From positions 1 through 23,940 of the IMG/VR virus record IMGVR_UViG_3300017917_003744: a stretch of DNA of 23,940 nucleotides, one strand, 5' to 3'. Origin of the DNA: a virus. Made by a program: the position numbers and the translations under genes. A model generated the notes under the pieces. That model saw only the letters and a program-made list of their open reading frames with translations, did no database searches and was not told the origin of the DNA. Below are positions 7,371-17,600 of this stretch, in pieces (the stretch's first letter is position 1; the number at the start of each line of letters is the position of its first letter).

Positions 7371-8744
7371 ATGGAAGAAAAGAATTTTGGATATCTCGGA
7401 TTTACATTTCAACAATCACTAATAAAGGCAATCATAGAAGATAAAAAGTATGGGGAAACAATCATTGATGTAATTGAAAGTAAGTTTTTTGATAATAATT
7501 CATTTAGATTTATTATGGAAAACATGAAAGAACTTTACAAGGCATACAATAAAATACCTAATTATGATACGTTGGCTCAAAAGATAATGGCTGAAGGTGG
7601 TAACAAAGATTCTTCCAAAGTTCATGTTGACACGTTAGAGGCAATAAAAGATAACGAAGCTCAAACCGAATATGTAAAAGACACCGCTCTAAATTTCTGT
7701 AAACAACAGAACTTAAAAAAAGAACTAAAAGGTGTTCAACATATTATTGATAATGGTGATTTCGAATCTTACCATAAGATTGAGGAAATTATTCAAAAGG
7801 CATTACAAGTTGGTATTACTAATGACGATGCTACCGATGTGTTTCACGGTATTGACGAGGCTTTAGAGAGTGATTATCGTTTACCAATCCCAACAGGTAT
7901 TGTTGGTGTTGATGAAGTATTGAAAGGTGGATTGGGAAGAGGTGAATTAGGTGTTGTATTGGCACCAACTGGTACAGGTAAAACAACTTTACTTACTAAA
8001 TTTGCTAATACTGCATATAATTTAGATTTCAATGTACTTCAAATATTCTTCGAAGATAATCCGGGTAATATTAAAAGAAAACACTATACAATTTGGACTG
8101 AAATTACTCCAGACGAACAACCTGAATTTAAAGAGGAAGTTAAAAGAAAAGTAGAGGAAGTACAGGCAAGATCAAAAGGTAGTTTAAAATTATTAAAACT
8201 TGCGAGTGACCATATAACAATTTCAGATATTAAATCTAAAATTAGAAAAATGAACTCGGAAGGATTTAAAGTTGATTTATTAATTATCGATTATATTGAT
8301 TGTGTGTCCGCAGAAAAGTCAACTAACGGAGAAGAATGGAAAGGTGAAGGTTCTGTTATGAGAAGTTTAGAGGCGATGACTGGTGAGTTTGACATGGCAA
8401 TTTGGACAGCAACACAAGGTAACCGTGAATCAATTTCATCTGAAGTTGTAACAGGAGACCAAATGGGAGGTTCAATTAAGAAAGCACAAATCGCACACGT
8501 TATCTTATCTATTGGTAAAACATTAGAACAAAAGGAACATAACTTAGCAACTTTAACATTACTTAAGTCACGTATTGGTAGAGACGGTATTATTTGGCAG
8601 AACTGTAAATTCAATAATGAATTCTTAGTTATTGATACAGAATCACAAAATACCTTATTAGGTCACGAAGAACAAAAAGTTCAAAACAATCAAAATAGAG
8701 CGAGAGAAGCTTTCCTTAAAAGACAAGAATTAGCAAAAAAATAA
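7371..8744 (+). CDS. 41: Replicative DNA helicase, DnaB/T4 gp41-like
   Basis: 457-aa hexameric helicase. The N-terminal third (FTFQQSLIKAIIEDKKYG, then FRFIMENMKELYKAYNKIP) is the DnaB-type helical primase-interaction domain. The RecA-like motor begins at about residue 175 with IPTGIVGVDEVLKGGLGRGE. Walker A is APTGTGKTT with K204, and Walker B is LLIIDYID with D307. TATQGNRES (about 345) holds the sensor Gln/Asn, and HVILSIGKTLEQKEHN with KSRIGRDG near 400 carries the arginine-finger-like residues of the family. It would unwind the phage fork ahead of the polymerase. Length is close to T4 gp41 (475 aa). No primase gene is adjacent in this window. NrdB follows 13 bases later. Confidence 0.93.
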   Translation: MEEKNFGYLGFTFQQSLIKAIIEDKKYGETIIDVIESKFFDNNSFRFIMENMKELYKAYNKIPNYDTLAQKIMAEGGNKDSSKVHVDTLEAIKDNEAQTEYVKDTALNFCKQQNLKKELKGVQHIIDNGDFESYHKIEEIIQKALQVGITNDDATDVFHGIDEALESDYRLPIPTGIVGVDEVLKGGLGRGELGVVLAPTGTGKTTLLTKFANTAYNLDFNVLQIFFEDNPGNIKRKHYTIWTEITPDEQPEFKEEVKRKVEEVQARSKGSLKLLKLASDHITISDIKSKIRKMNSEGFKVDLLIIDYIDCVSAEKSTNGEEWKGEGSVMRSLEAMTGEFDMAIWTATQGNRESISSEVVTGDQMGGSIKKAQIAHVILSIGKTLEQKEHNLATLTLLKSRIGRDGIIWQNCKFNNEFLVIDTESQNTLLGHEEQKVQNNQNRAREAFLKRQELAKK

Positions 8745-8757
8745 ATAACAAAAAAAA

Positions 8758-9729
8758 ATGACAGAGAAAATTTTACAAGACAACCCGGGGAGGTTCGTTC
8801 TATTCCCTATCGAACACCATGATTTATGGAAGTTCTATAAACAATCAGAAGCGTCTTTTTGGACTGCAGAAGAAATTGATTTAGGTCAGGATGTATCGGA
8901 TTGGGAAAACAAATTAAATGCGGACGAACAACATTTTGTTAAACACGTTTTAGCGTTTTTTGCGGCATCCGATGGAATCGTAAATGAAAATTTAGCTATG
9001 AACTTTGTTAATGAAGTACAATATACTGAAGCTAAGTTTTTCTATGGTTTTCAAATCATGATGGAAAATATACATAGTGAAACGTATTCGTTATTAATCG
9101 ATACGTTGATTAAAGATAAAGATGAACAACATAGATTATTTAACGCAATTGAAACTGTACCTGCAATTAAGAAAAAAGCAGAATGGGCAATTAAATGGAT
9201 TAATTCTGATTCATTTGTTGATAGACTATTAGCGTTTGCTGCTGTGGAAGGTATTTTCTTTTCAGGTTCATTCTGTTCAATTTTTTGGTTAAAGAAAAGA
9301 GGTTTATTACCAGGTTTAACATTCTCAAATGAGTTAATTTCACGTGACGAAGGTATGCACTGTGATTTTGCTTGTCATTTATATAACAATCATATTGAAA
9401 ATAAAATTTCAAAAGAAAGAATTAAAGAAATTATCTGTGGTGCGTTAGAGATTGAAAAGGAATTTATTCTTGAAGCATTACCGGTAAGATTGATTGGTAT
9501 GAATTCAGATTTAATGTCACAATATCTTGAATTTGTTACTGACAGATTATTGGTAGCTTTAGGTGTTCCTAAAGTTTACAATTCTGAAAATCCATTTGAT
9601 TTTATGCAGAACATTGCATTACAAGGTAAAACAAATTTCTTCGAGAAAAGAGTTGCCGAATATCAAAAGGCAGGGGTGAATAACGTTTCGGAAGATTTAG
9701 ATTCCGCATTTGGTGACGTAGATTTTTAA
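8758..9729 (+). CDS. nrdB: Class Ia ribonucleotide reductase, small (radical) subunit
   Basis: 323-aa R2 protein. All iron ligands of the di-iron radical site can be read: D72 ([11 protein letters not shown]), E103 and H106 ([10 protein letters not shown]), E164 ([10 protein letters not shown]), E198 and H201 ([11 protein letters not shown]). The radical tyrosine is Y110, seven residues after E103. The stretches [12 protein letters not shown] and [20 protein letters not shown] make it eukaryote-like rather than E. coli-like, a type also found in Bacteroidetes. The C-terminus (SAFGDVDF) resembles the tail by which R2 docks on R1. It makes the tyrosyl radical that NrdA uses to reduce ribonucleotides to deoxynucleotides. 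The gene precedes nrdA by 15 bases, the reverse of the T4 order. Confidence 0.96.
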   Translation: MTEKILQDNPGRFVLFPIEHHDLWKFYKQSEASFWTAEEIDLGQDVSDWENKLNADEQHFVKHVLAFFAASDGIVNENLAMNFVNEVQYTEAKFFYGFQIMMENIHSETYSLLIDTLIKDKDEQHRLFNAIETVPAIKKKAEWAIKWINSDSFVDRLLAFAAVEGIFFSGSFCSIFWLKKRGLLPGLTFSNELISRDEGMHCDFACHLYNNHIENKISKERIKEIICGALEIEKEFILEALPVRLIGMNSDLMSQYLEFVTDRLLVALGVPKVYNSENPFDFMQNIALQGKTNFFEKRVAEYQKAGVNNVSEDLDSAFGDVDF

Positions 9730-9744
9730 AATAGTTAACAGAAA

Positions 9745-12186
9745 ATGAAAGTAAAAAAGAGAGACGGTTCCTTAGAGGAAATGAGATATGACAAAATTAC
9801 TAAACGTATTAGTGTTCTTTGTCACGATTTAAATATGGAGTATATTGACCCCACCTATGTTACATTAAAAGTAACACAAGGTATCTATGATGGTATTTCA
9901 ACAACAGAATTAGATGTATTAGCGGCAGAAACTGCGGCATCTATGGTTACAACACATCCTGATTATGCAAAATTAGCTGGTCGTTTAGCGGTTTCTAATT
10001 TACATAAAACAACACCAAAGAAATTCTCACAATCAATTAAAGAATTATATTCTTTTATTGAACCTAAAACAGGTAAAGAATCATCACTAATTGATGAAGA
10101 TGTTTATCATTTTGTGATGTCAAATAAAGAAGTATTAGATGGTGCAATTCAACAAGACCGTGATTTGGATTTTGATTACTTTGGTATAAAGACATTAGAA
10201 CGTTCTTATTTGTTAAAAATTGGTTCACGTATTGTTGAAAGACCACAATATCTTTATATGAGAGTTGCGGTTGGTATTTGTAAAGGTGATGTACAAATGG
10301 CATTAAGAATATATGACGATTTATCACAACACTTTTATACACACGCAACCCCAACATTATTTAATGCGGGAACAAAAAGACCACAAATGTCTTCTTGTTT
10401 TTTAATTGGTAACAAAGGTGACGATATTGATGGATTGTTCGATACAATAGCGGACGTTGCAAAGATTTCTAAGTGGGCTGGTGGTATTGGATTACATGTA
10501 CATGATGTTCGTGCTAAAGGTTCATATATTAAAGGAACTGGTGGAGAATCTGACGGTTTATTACCAATGATGAAAACTTATAATGAAGTTGCACGTTGGA
10601 TTAATCAAGGTGGGAAACGTAAAGGTTCATTTGCAATTTATTTAGAACCATGGCATGCTGATGTTCTTGAATTTATTGATTTAAGAAAAAATCATGGTAA
10701 AGAAGAAATGAGAGCAAGAGATTTATTCTTAGCAATGTGGACTCCAGATTTATTTATGAAGCGTGTTGAAGAAGATGGTGATTGGACATTGTTCTCACCT
10801 GATGAGGCACCTGGTTTATCTGACGCTTATGATACACCTGAAGAGAAAACTTTTACCATGTTGTATGAATCATATGAACAACAAGGTTTAGGTAGAAAGG
10901 TTATGAAGGCAAGAAAATTAATGGATGCAATCTTAACCGCACAAATTGAAACGGGAACCCCTTATATGTTATATAAGGACCCCGCAAATTATAAATCAAA
11001 TCAAAAGAACTTAGGTACAATTAAGTCATCTAACTTATGTACCGAAATTATAGAATACTCATCACCAACAGAACAGGCTGTTTGTAATTTAGCATCAATC
11101 GCATTGCCTAAGTATATCATCGATGGTAAGTTTAATCACGAACTATTGTATGAAAATACCTACCAAGTTGTAAAGAACTTGAACAACGTAATCGATTTAA
11201 ACTTTTATCCAACGGAAGAAACAAAACGTTCAAATTTCAAACATCGCCCTGTTGGTTTGGGTGTTCAAGGATTGGCTGACGTATTCTGTCAATTAGGTAT
11301 TGGTTTTGAAAGTGATGCTGCTGACCAATTACAAACAGATATATTTGAAACAATATATTTTGCGGCAATGACATCATCAAATGATTTAGCAAAAGAATTT
11401 GGTGCTTATGAATCAATTTCAGGTTCCCCAATTGAAAAAGGTATTTTCCAATTTGAAATGTGGGGTAAAACTGATAAAGATTTGTCAGGTCGTTGGGATT
11501 GGAAAAAATTAAGAAAAAGTGTAATTAATTATGGTGTAAGAAATTCATTATTAGTTGCACCGATGCCGACAGCGTCTACTGCACAAATCTTAGGTAACAA
11601 TGAAGCGTTTGAACCATTCACAACAAACCTATATTCACGTAGAACATTAAGTGGTGAATTTATTATGATTAATAAACATCTTGTTAATGATTTATTGAAA
11701 CTTAATTTGTGGAATGAAGGAATGAAAAATAAATTGATTATGGAAAACGGATCAGTTCAAAATATTCCTGAAATACCTACAGAAATGAAAGAGGTTTATA
11801 AGACTGTTTGGGAAATGTCTCAAAAGAGAATTTTACAAATGGCGGCGAACAGAAGTATTTTCATTGACCAATCACAATCATTGAATTTATTTATTGACAA
11901 CGCAACTAAACCTAAGTTATTGGCTGCACATTTATTCGGTTGGAAATTAGGTTTGAAAACTGGTATGTACTACTTAAGAACTAGAGCGGCAGTTGATGCA
12001 CTTAAAGGATTAGGTGTGGACACTTCAGCATCAAAACCCGTTGAATCTTCAACAGGACAACAGTCCGCAGTTTATCCAACGACACCGACTAACAATCCAA
12101 TTATTAGTGAAAACACACCTGAATTGGAAATGATTACAGAAAGACCAACAGATTCTCCATTTGAATGTGAGGGTTGTGGATCATAA
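9745..12186 (+). CDS. nrdA: Class Ia ribonucleotide reductase, large (catalytic) subunit
   Basis: 813-aa R1 protein, complete. Residues 1-90 are an ATP-cone (KVKKRDGSLEEMRYDKIT, then KLAGRLAVSNL), the overall-activity allosteric site. The active site is intact: C218 (SSCFLIGN) and C447 (AVCNLAS) form the redox pair, and N430, C432 and E434 lie in SSNLCTEII. Y742 and Y743 (GMYYLRTRA) are the radical-transfer pair. The C-terminus ends in CEGCGS (C808, C811), the swinging dithiol reduced by thioredoxin or glutaredoxin. Spacings are almost the same as in human RRM1. With NrdB it would raise the dNTP supply during phage replication. A long linker rich in Pro, Thr and Ser (about 760-800) precedes the C-terminal dithiol. 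It is the last gene of the replication cassette. Confidence 0.96.
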   Translation: MKVKKRDGSLEEMRYDKITKRISVLCHDLNMEYIDPTYVTLKVTQGIYDGISTTELDVLAAETAASMVTTHPDYAKLAGRLAVSNLHKTTPKKFSQSIKELYSFIEPKTGKESSLIDEDVYHFVMSNKEVLDGAIQQDRDLDFDYFGIKTLERSYLLKIGSRIVERPQYLYMRVAVGICKGDVQMALRIYDDLSQHFYTHATPTLFNAGTKRPQMSSCFLIGNKGDDIDGLFDTIADVAKISKWAGGIGLHVHDVRAKGSYIKGTGGESDGLLPMMKTYNEVARWINQGGKRKGSFAIYLEPWHADVLEFIDLRKNHGKEEMRARDLFLAMWTPDLFMKRVEEDGDWTLFSPDEAPGLSDAYDTPEEKTFTMLYESYEQQGLGRKVMKARKLMDAILTAQIETGTPYMLYKDPANYKSNQKNLGTIKSSNLCTEIIEYSSPTEQAVCNLASIALPKYIIDGKFNHELLYENTYQVVKNLNNVIDLNFYPTEETKRSNFKHRPVGLGVQGLADVFCQLGIGFESDAADQLQTDIFETIYFAAMTSSNDLAKEFGAYESISGSPIEKGIFQFEMWGKTDKDLSGRWDWKKLRKSVINYGVRNSLLVAPMPTASTAQILGNNEAFEPFTTNLYSRRTLSGEFIMINKHLVNDLLKLNLWNEGMKNKLIMENGSVQNIPEIPTEMKEVYKTVWEMSQKRILQMAANRSIFIDQSQSLNLFIDNATKPKLLAAHLFGWKLGLKTGMYYLRTRAAVDALKGLGVDTSASKPVESSTGQQSAVYPTTPTNNPIISENTPELEMITERPTDSPFECEGCGS

Positions 12187-12192
12187 AAATAA

Positions 12193-12244
12193 TGGAAGAC
12201 TCCCTCAAAGTATGACTGTCGACAAGGCGTACCTTGGTCTTCCA
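12193..12244 (+). ncRNA. Hairpin A of a structured non-coding region downstream of nrdA
   Basis: TGGAAGAC (12193-12200) pairs perfectly with GTCTTCCA (12237-12244). Inside it CAAGG (12223-12227) pairs with CCTTG (12232-12236) over a CGTA loop, and this inner stem abuts the outer one directly. The 22 bases 12201-12222 are left free, including CCCTC. It is not followed by a T run, so it is not a simple terminator. No known RNA family was recognised. Confidence 0.5.
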
Positions 12245-12245
12245 G

Positions 12246-12277
12246 GTTTTGAGAATACAGGGGGTGAATATCAAAAC
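12246..12277 (+). ncRNA. Hairpin B of the structured region downstream of nrdA
   Basis: GTTTTGA (12246-12252) pairs perfectly with TCAAAAC (12271-12277) over an 18-nt loop. Five G bases in the loop (12260-12264) could pair with CCCTC (12202-12206) of hairpin A, with one G-U pair, forming a loop-loop contact. It begins one base after hairpin A. Confidence 0.45.
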
Positions 12278-12285
12278 ACTATATT

Positions 12286-12312
12286 AAACCCAGCTTCGGC
12301 TGGGGTTTTTTA
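12286..12312 (+). terminator. Rho-independent terminator with UUCG tetraloop after nrdA
   Basis: CCCAGC (12289-12294) pairs with GCTGGG (12299-12304) over TTCG, with flanking A-T pairs, one unpaired G (12305) and a T run at 12306-12311. It ends the replication and reductase cassette, 37 bases before the gp25-like gene. Confidence 0.9.
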
Positions 12313-12348
12313 TTTATTACCATTTCATAATAGTTTATATTTATTGAT

Positions 12349-12801
12349 ATGGCGGTAAAATACGGAATAGATTTTCCATTTAGAGACAGTATGGAAGGTC
12401 ATTATTTAAAAATGACTACAACACCCGAAAGGGAGGTTAGAGCTAATTTAATACATCTTTTATTAACTAAGAGAGGTACTAGATATTTCTTACCTGATTT
12501 CGGTACAAGATTATATCAATTCATTTTTGACCAAAATGATATGGTTACTTGGGGATTAATTGAAGAAGAGATAAGAGAATCGGTAAAAAAATACATACCA
12601 AATTTAGATATAACAAATCTTGAAGTGATTTCAGCAGAAGATGACCCTGATAATATAAAAACATTTTCAAATGATGAAGATGAAAGACTTTTTAGAGTTT
12701 CAGATAGTTCAACTAAACCATATACTGCTAAAGTAAAAATAGAATATACAGTTAATAACGGAGCATTTACAACTTCAGACTTTATAATATTAAACATTTA
12801 A
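12349..12801 (+). CDS. 25: Baseplate wedge protein, T4 gp25-like
   Basis: 150-aa protein of the gp25/GPW family, which forms the inner baseplate next to the sheath and is conserved in all contractile injection systems. The family core is TPEREVRANLIHLLLTKRGT followed by RYFLPDFGTRLYQFIFD, with the conserved RG-x-R and P-x-FGT-x-L patterns (residues about 26-65). Next are a helix (LIEEEIRESVKKYIPNLDI) and a C-terminal beta part (YTAKVKIEYTVN). Length is as usual for the family (T4 gp25 is 132 aa). The gp6-like gene begins one base after the stop, as expected for partners in the wedge. It starts 37 bases after the terminator, so a promoter is expected between 12313 and 12348, but no clear consensus is visible. 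Confidence 0.9.
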   Translation: MAVKYGIDFPFRDSMEGHYLKMTTTPEREVRANLIHLLLTKRGTRYFLPDFGTRLYQFIFDQNDMVTWGLIEEEIRESVKKYIPNLDITNLEVISAEDDPDNIKTFSNDEDERLFRVSDSSTKPYTAKVKIEYTVNNGAFTTSDFIILNI

Positions 12802-12802
12802 A

Positions 12803-14635
12803 ATGGGAAAAAAAATATCATACGCAACCAGAGATTTTGCGGGAATTAGACAAGAATTAGTAAATTTAACAAAAGAATATTACCCTGATTTGGTAAAAAA
12901 TACCAACGATGCATCAATATATTCAGTATTGTTAGATTTAAACGCTGCGGTTGCTGATAACTTACATTTTCATATTGATAGAGTTTGGCAAGAAACAATG
13001 TTGGATTTTGCACAACAAAGACAATCATTATTTCACATTGCAAAAACATATGGAATTAAAATACCGGGTAATAGACCATCGGTTTCATTATGTGATTTTT
13101 CGGTAAATGTACCTGTAAGAGGTGATAAAGAGGATGATAGATATTTGGGTATCTTAAAAGCGGGAGCACAAGTTTCAGGTGGAGGTCAAATATTTGAAAC
13201 GTTGGAAGATATTGATTTTTCAGACCCATTCAACAGTAGAGGCGAACCAAATAGATTGAAAATACCAAATTTTGACACTAACAATAAATTAATATCATAT
13301 ACAATTACAAAAAGAGAACCTGTTGTTAATGGTGTTACAAGAATTTATAGAAGAGTAATATCGGAATTAGACCAAAAACCATTTTTAAAGATTTTCTTAC
13401 CTGAACAAGATATATTAGGGGTTACATCTGTAATCCATAAAGAAGGTACATCATTTGGTGCAAATCCAACTTCATCAGAATTTTCAAGTGTAACTAATAA
13501 ATGGTACGAAGTTAAATCGTTAATTCAAAATAAAGTATTCATACCAGACCCAACGGCTGCGTCAGATACAAATAATTTTAAAGCGGGAACGTATTTGGAT
13601 GTTAATAATAAATTTATCACTGAATATACACCTGAAGGATATTTTTCATTAACATTTGGTTCGGGAACTGTAAACCCATTAGATAATTTGGACAACTATA
13701 TGAATGGTTCGTTGAAAGTTAATTTGGCAAGTTATTTAAATAATATGTCATTAGGTTCAGTACCTAAAGCAAACACCACAATATTTGTAAAATATCGAAT
13801 TGGTGGTGGTAAAGATTCGAATTTAGGGGTTAACGTCATCACAAGTATAGATGATGTTGATTTTGAAGTAAACGGTCCAAATGAGAACTTTAATTCACAA
13901 GTACAATTATCTTTAAGAGTTACAAATGTTACACCTGCAGTTGGAGGATCTGACCAACCAACAATCGAAGAGTTAAGAAATATGATAGCATACAACTTCT
14001 CTACACAAAATAGGGCAGTTACTTTAAATGATTATAAATCTTTGATTGAAACTATGCCGTCTACATTTGGTGCACCTGCAAAAGTTAATGTAATGGAAGA
14101 GGATAATAAAGTTAAAATTAAACTATTATCATATGATGATAAGGGTAATTTAACCGATACGGTATCTAACACATTAAAAAACAATATATTAAGTTATCTA
14201 TCTGAATATAGAATGATAAACGATTATATTGATATTACAAGTGGTCAAGTAATCGATTTAGGATTAGAAATAGATTTAATTGTTGATAAAAATGAAAAAA
14301 CAAGTGACATCCTAAAAACAACAATTGAAAATACAATTAGTTTCTTTGCAATTGAGAAACGTAAAATGGGTGACCCATTATTTGTGGGTGATTTAATGAG
14401 AGAAATTGGATCGGTGCCGGGAGTTGTTAACATAGTTGACATACGTGTTTATAACAAAATAGGAGGAGATTACTCAAGTTCTGAGGTGTCTCAAAGTTAT
14501 AAAGACAATATAACTAAAGAAATTCAACAAACGGATATGACTATTTTCATGAAATCAAATCAAATTTTCCAAATTAGATTCCCAAATGTTGATATTAAAG
14601 TAAGAACTAAATCTTTAGGAACGACTACATATTAA
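12803..14635 (+). CDS. 6: Baseplate wedge protein, T4 gp6-like (gpJ family)
   Basis: 610-aa protein. The N-terminus (SYATRDFAGIRQELVNLTKE, then YSVLLDLNAAVADNLHFHID, then ETMLDFAQQRQSLFHIAKTY) is the signature of phage baseplate J/gp6 proteins. It is followed by GIKIPGNRPS, as in other T4-like wedges. The C-terminal third has ELRNMIAYNFSTQNRAVTLN followed by DYKSLIETMP, and then two alpha/beta repeats (IKLLSYDDKG; LGLEIDLIVD), typical of the gp6 dimerisation part. It would bridge neighbouring wedges in the inner baseplate ring together with gp25. Length is close to T4 gp6 (660 aa). Arg codons are nearly all AGA. Confidence 0.88.
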   Translation: MGKKISYATRDFAGIRQELVNLTKEYYPDLVKNTNDASIYSVLLDLNAAVADNLHFHIDRVWQETMLDFAQQRQSLFHIAKTYGIKIPGNRPSVSLCDFSVNVPVRGDKEDDRYLGILKAGAQVSGGGQIFETLEDIDFSDPFNSRGEPNRLKIPNFDTNNKLISYTITKREPVVNGVTRIYRRVISELDQKPFLKIFLPEQDILGVTSVIHKEGTSFGANPTSSEFSSVTNKWYEVKSLIQNKVFIPDPTAASDTNNFKAGTYLDVNNKFITEYTPEGYFSLTFGSGTVNPLDNLDNYMNGSLKVNLASYLNNMSLGSVPKANTTIFVKYRIGGGKDSNLGVNVITSIDDVDFEVNGPNENFNSQVQLSLRVTNVTPAVGGSDQPTIEELRNMIAYNFSTQNRAVTLNDYKSLIETMPSTFGAPAKVNVMEEDNKVKIKLLSYDDKGNLTDTVSNTLKNNILSYLSEYRMINDYIDITSGQVIDLGLEIDLIVDKNEKTSDILKTTIENTISFFAIEKRKMGDPLFVGDLMREIGSVPGVVNIVDIRVYNKIGGDYSSSEVSQSYKDNITKEIQQTDMTIFMKSNQIFQIRFPNVDIKVRTKSLGTTTY

Positions 14636-14649
14636 AATGTTTTTTCGTT

Positions 14650-14685
14650 ATAATAGTAGAAAATCTCATGCTTTCTATTTATTAT
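14650..14685 (+). promoter_or_regulatory. AT-rich hairpin just before the start of the 1280-aa gene
   Basis: TAGAAA (14657-14662) pairs with TTTCTA (14672-14677), and ATAATA (14650-14655) with TATTAT (14680-14685), with small internal mismatches. It ends 4 bases before the ATG at 14690. It could modulate translation of the gene; a weak terminator or a chance AT palindrome are alternatives. Confidence 0.35.
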
Positions 14686-14689
14686 AAGA

Positions 14690-17600
14690 ATGATGCAAAA
14701 ACATAGAATTTCAACAAATATTGGTAAGGATCAGAAGGTAACTGTCGAGTTAAAACAAGACTATGATCTTTTGGAAATTTTATCCTTAAAATTTACCCAA
14801 CAAGAGGCATATACTTCATTGTGTTCTGATTATGGGGTAGTTTGTGGTAGAATTTCGGTAAATAATGGATTCGGAGTACCAAACGCAAGAGTTTCTATAT
14901 TTGTACCACTTTCATCTGCGGATGAAAATGACCCCGTAATTTCAAAATTATACCCATATAAATCAATTTCAGATAAAGACGATACAAATCACAGGTATAA
15001 TTTATTACCATCGAGAAAACAACACGGTGGACACGAACCAACTGGTACATTCTTTGACCAATCAGATATCCTTTCAAGAGAAGAGGTATTAGAAGTTTAT
15101 GAGAAATATTATTCTTACACAGTAAAAACAAATACATCAGGAGACTTCATGATATGGGGTGTTCCATTAGGTGAACAAATTATTCATGTGGATGTTGATT
15201 TATCTGATATAGGATGTTTTTCATTAAGACCAGATGATTTTATTAGATTAGGTGAAGGAGTTGATAAATTTAAAAACACTTATTCCTTTAAAGCGTCAGA
15301 AGATATTGATTCATTACCACAAATTGTGTCATTTCAACAAACAATAAATGTTTATCCTTTTTGGGGTAATCAAGACTTATGTGAAATTGGAATTACAAGA
15401 ACCGATTTTGATTTATCAAGTAAAGGTGTAAAGATAGAACCTAAAGCATATTTCTTAGGTTCGGTATATTCTGACCAAGGAAAAAATTCAGTAAATAAAA
15501 ACTGTACCCCAAAAGGTACAATGGGTCAAAAATGTTCTTTAATATCAGGTCCTGCCATTATTGAAATCATTAGATTTTCTAATAATATGGATGATAAAAA
15601 TAGACCAATATTAGAAAAATATGAGGTTGAGGAAGATGTTGATGAGGATGGTTCATTTGTGTTACCATTACCGATGAACCTAGAATATGTTTATACTGAC
15701 GATTTTGGTGATTTACAAGTAACAAATGACCCTAATAAAGGTATTGCAACAACTGGGGTATATCGTTTTAGAATTACAATGAAAAACGAACAACTTGGTA
15801 GAGTTCGTGTTGTTGGTAGTTACTTAGTTCCAAACATTAGAGAATATAATAGTACAGAAGAAGAGATTGATAAGTCATATACATTCTCATTAAATTGGGA
15901 TGACTATCCAACTGCAGCTACAAATACAAATGTAATTTTTAATCAAACATACGGTTCATATTACCCTAAAGACTATTTCTATAGAATGACATATAATAAA
16001 GTTTATGGTGTGTCATCATTTATGGGTTCTTATTTTTCATCCAATGGATTTAATAGACATACATTTTTAGGTATTAAAGAAATTGCACCGAAAGATGAAG
16101 ATGATTGTGATGGTAATGTTGTAACTCCACCGGTTAATTGGGGTATTCAGAAATTTAATTTTGCAATTTTATTGGCAATAATAATTAACATTTTTGAAAG
16201 AATTATTTATACAGGTTTCGTTTCTGCGGTACAAGTTTTAATTATACCATTCCAAGTATTATATGATTGGAGAATTTATTTGGGTATCGATACCAGTATT
16301 TTAACGATTACAATTATTGATTGGTATCCATTTAGGGCTGGAGGTCTTATAGATATGGATGCAAAAGTAATTGAACCATTACAACAATTCGGCACAGTTA
16401 GATTAGGTATTTCAATATATCCCGAATGTGAGACATGTGATAACCTTGATTATTCTATACCAGACCAAACCCCACAAGAAACCGATCCTGAAAAACTATT
16501 TGCTTTAAAAGTACAAGGATATGCGTTTCCTGAATCGTTTGTTGCTAGTTGTTTTAATATAGGTCCATCAACACTTTACTTTAGTACACCTCCGGTGAGT
16601 ACTGGATATACTTGTGCTGCCAATTACGGTTCACAAATACCATCATTAATAACTGTTTCAAGTGACACCTCAAGATATATAGTAAAATTTGCCAACGAAA
16701 AAAGTGGGTATATATCTTTAATTAAAGGAACGAGAAATGGTATTGATTATTATTATTTTGTTGATAATTTAAAATTAAGTTATAGTGGAGGAAATCCACC
16801 AACCGGACCAATTACATACAAGATTTTTGACACACAAACTCGTTTACTTTCATCTGCACCATCATCATCTGGTTTAAATAGTGAATTGGAAGGTGGATGT
16901 CAACAATATGTTACTGTCTACAATGAAAGTATTGTTACAAAATCTTATTGTGTAACTGACCCATCATCAACATATAGTTCATTACCAATTGCAACAAGTG
17001 GTATATCTTGTAGTGGTGGTAAAGTTATTGCAGGACAAGTAATCGGAGGTGATTCAAATCCATGTGGAACTTGTGATACTAAATCAGGATTTTCTGAATT
17101 TAGATATGGTTTATTTACAATCGTACCGGCAGCCAAAGTTAGTAACTGGAGTCCAAATTTTAAAGCAATTGGAGAATACACAAGAAGAAAATTAGTTGGT
17201 AAATTATTTTGTGAAGGAGTAGTTAATTATTCATTCTTAGATAACTGGTTAACTGGTTCACTTTATTTTTTCCCATTCAAGGCTAAAGTAAGATGGGATG
17301 ATGAGGCTACATTAGATTTAAATTATAGGTCAACAAATTATTGTGGTGATTTAGTTTATTTTAAAATTGGTACTTTAGAAAATACTGTAAAAAGATTTTA
17401 TTATAGATCGGCATATACTGTAGACGGTTCATCATTTACAAGAGCAAGAAGTACTATGGGACACCCAACAACAATCGTTGATTTAGGTCCAAGAGATGAA
17501 TTCATAAAAGAAATTTGTACAGACCCAAGCTTAGACCCAAACTGTTCAGTTGTTAGAAATATTGGACCATCATCATACCAAGATTTTAAAGAAATGTTAG

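Noticed and set aside
12187-12290. Ribozyme, tRNA or group I intron in the post-nrdA gap
   Set aside because: No hammerhead core, no tRNA T-arm or acceptor stem, and nrdA is uninterrupted with all active-site residues.
12161-12358. 65-aa open frame across the end of nrdA and the following gap
   Set aside because: It crosses the structured region and the terminator, overlaps the gp25-like start, and has no protein-like character.
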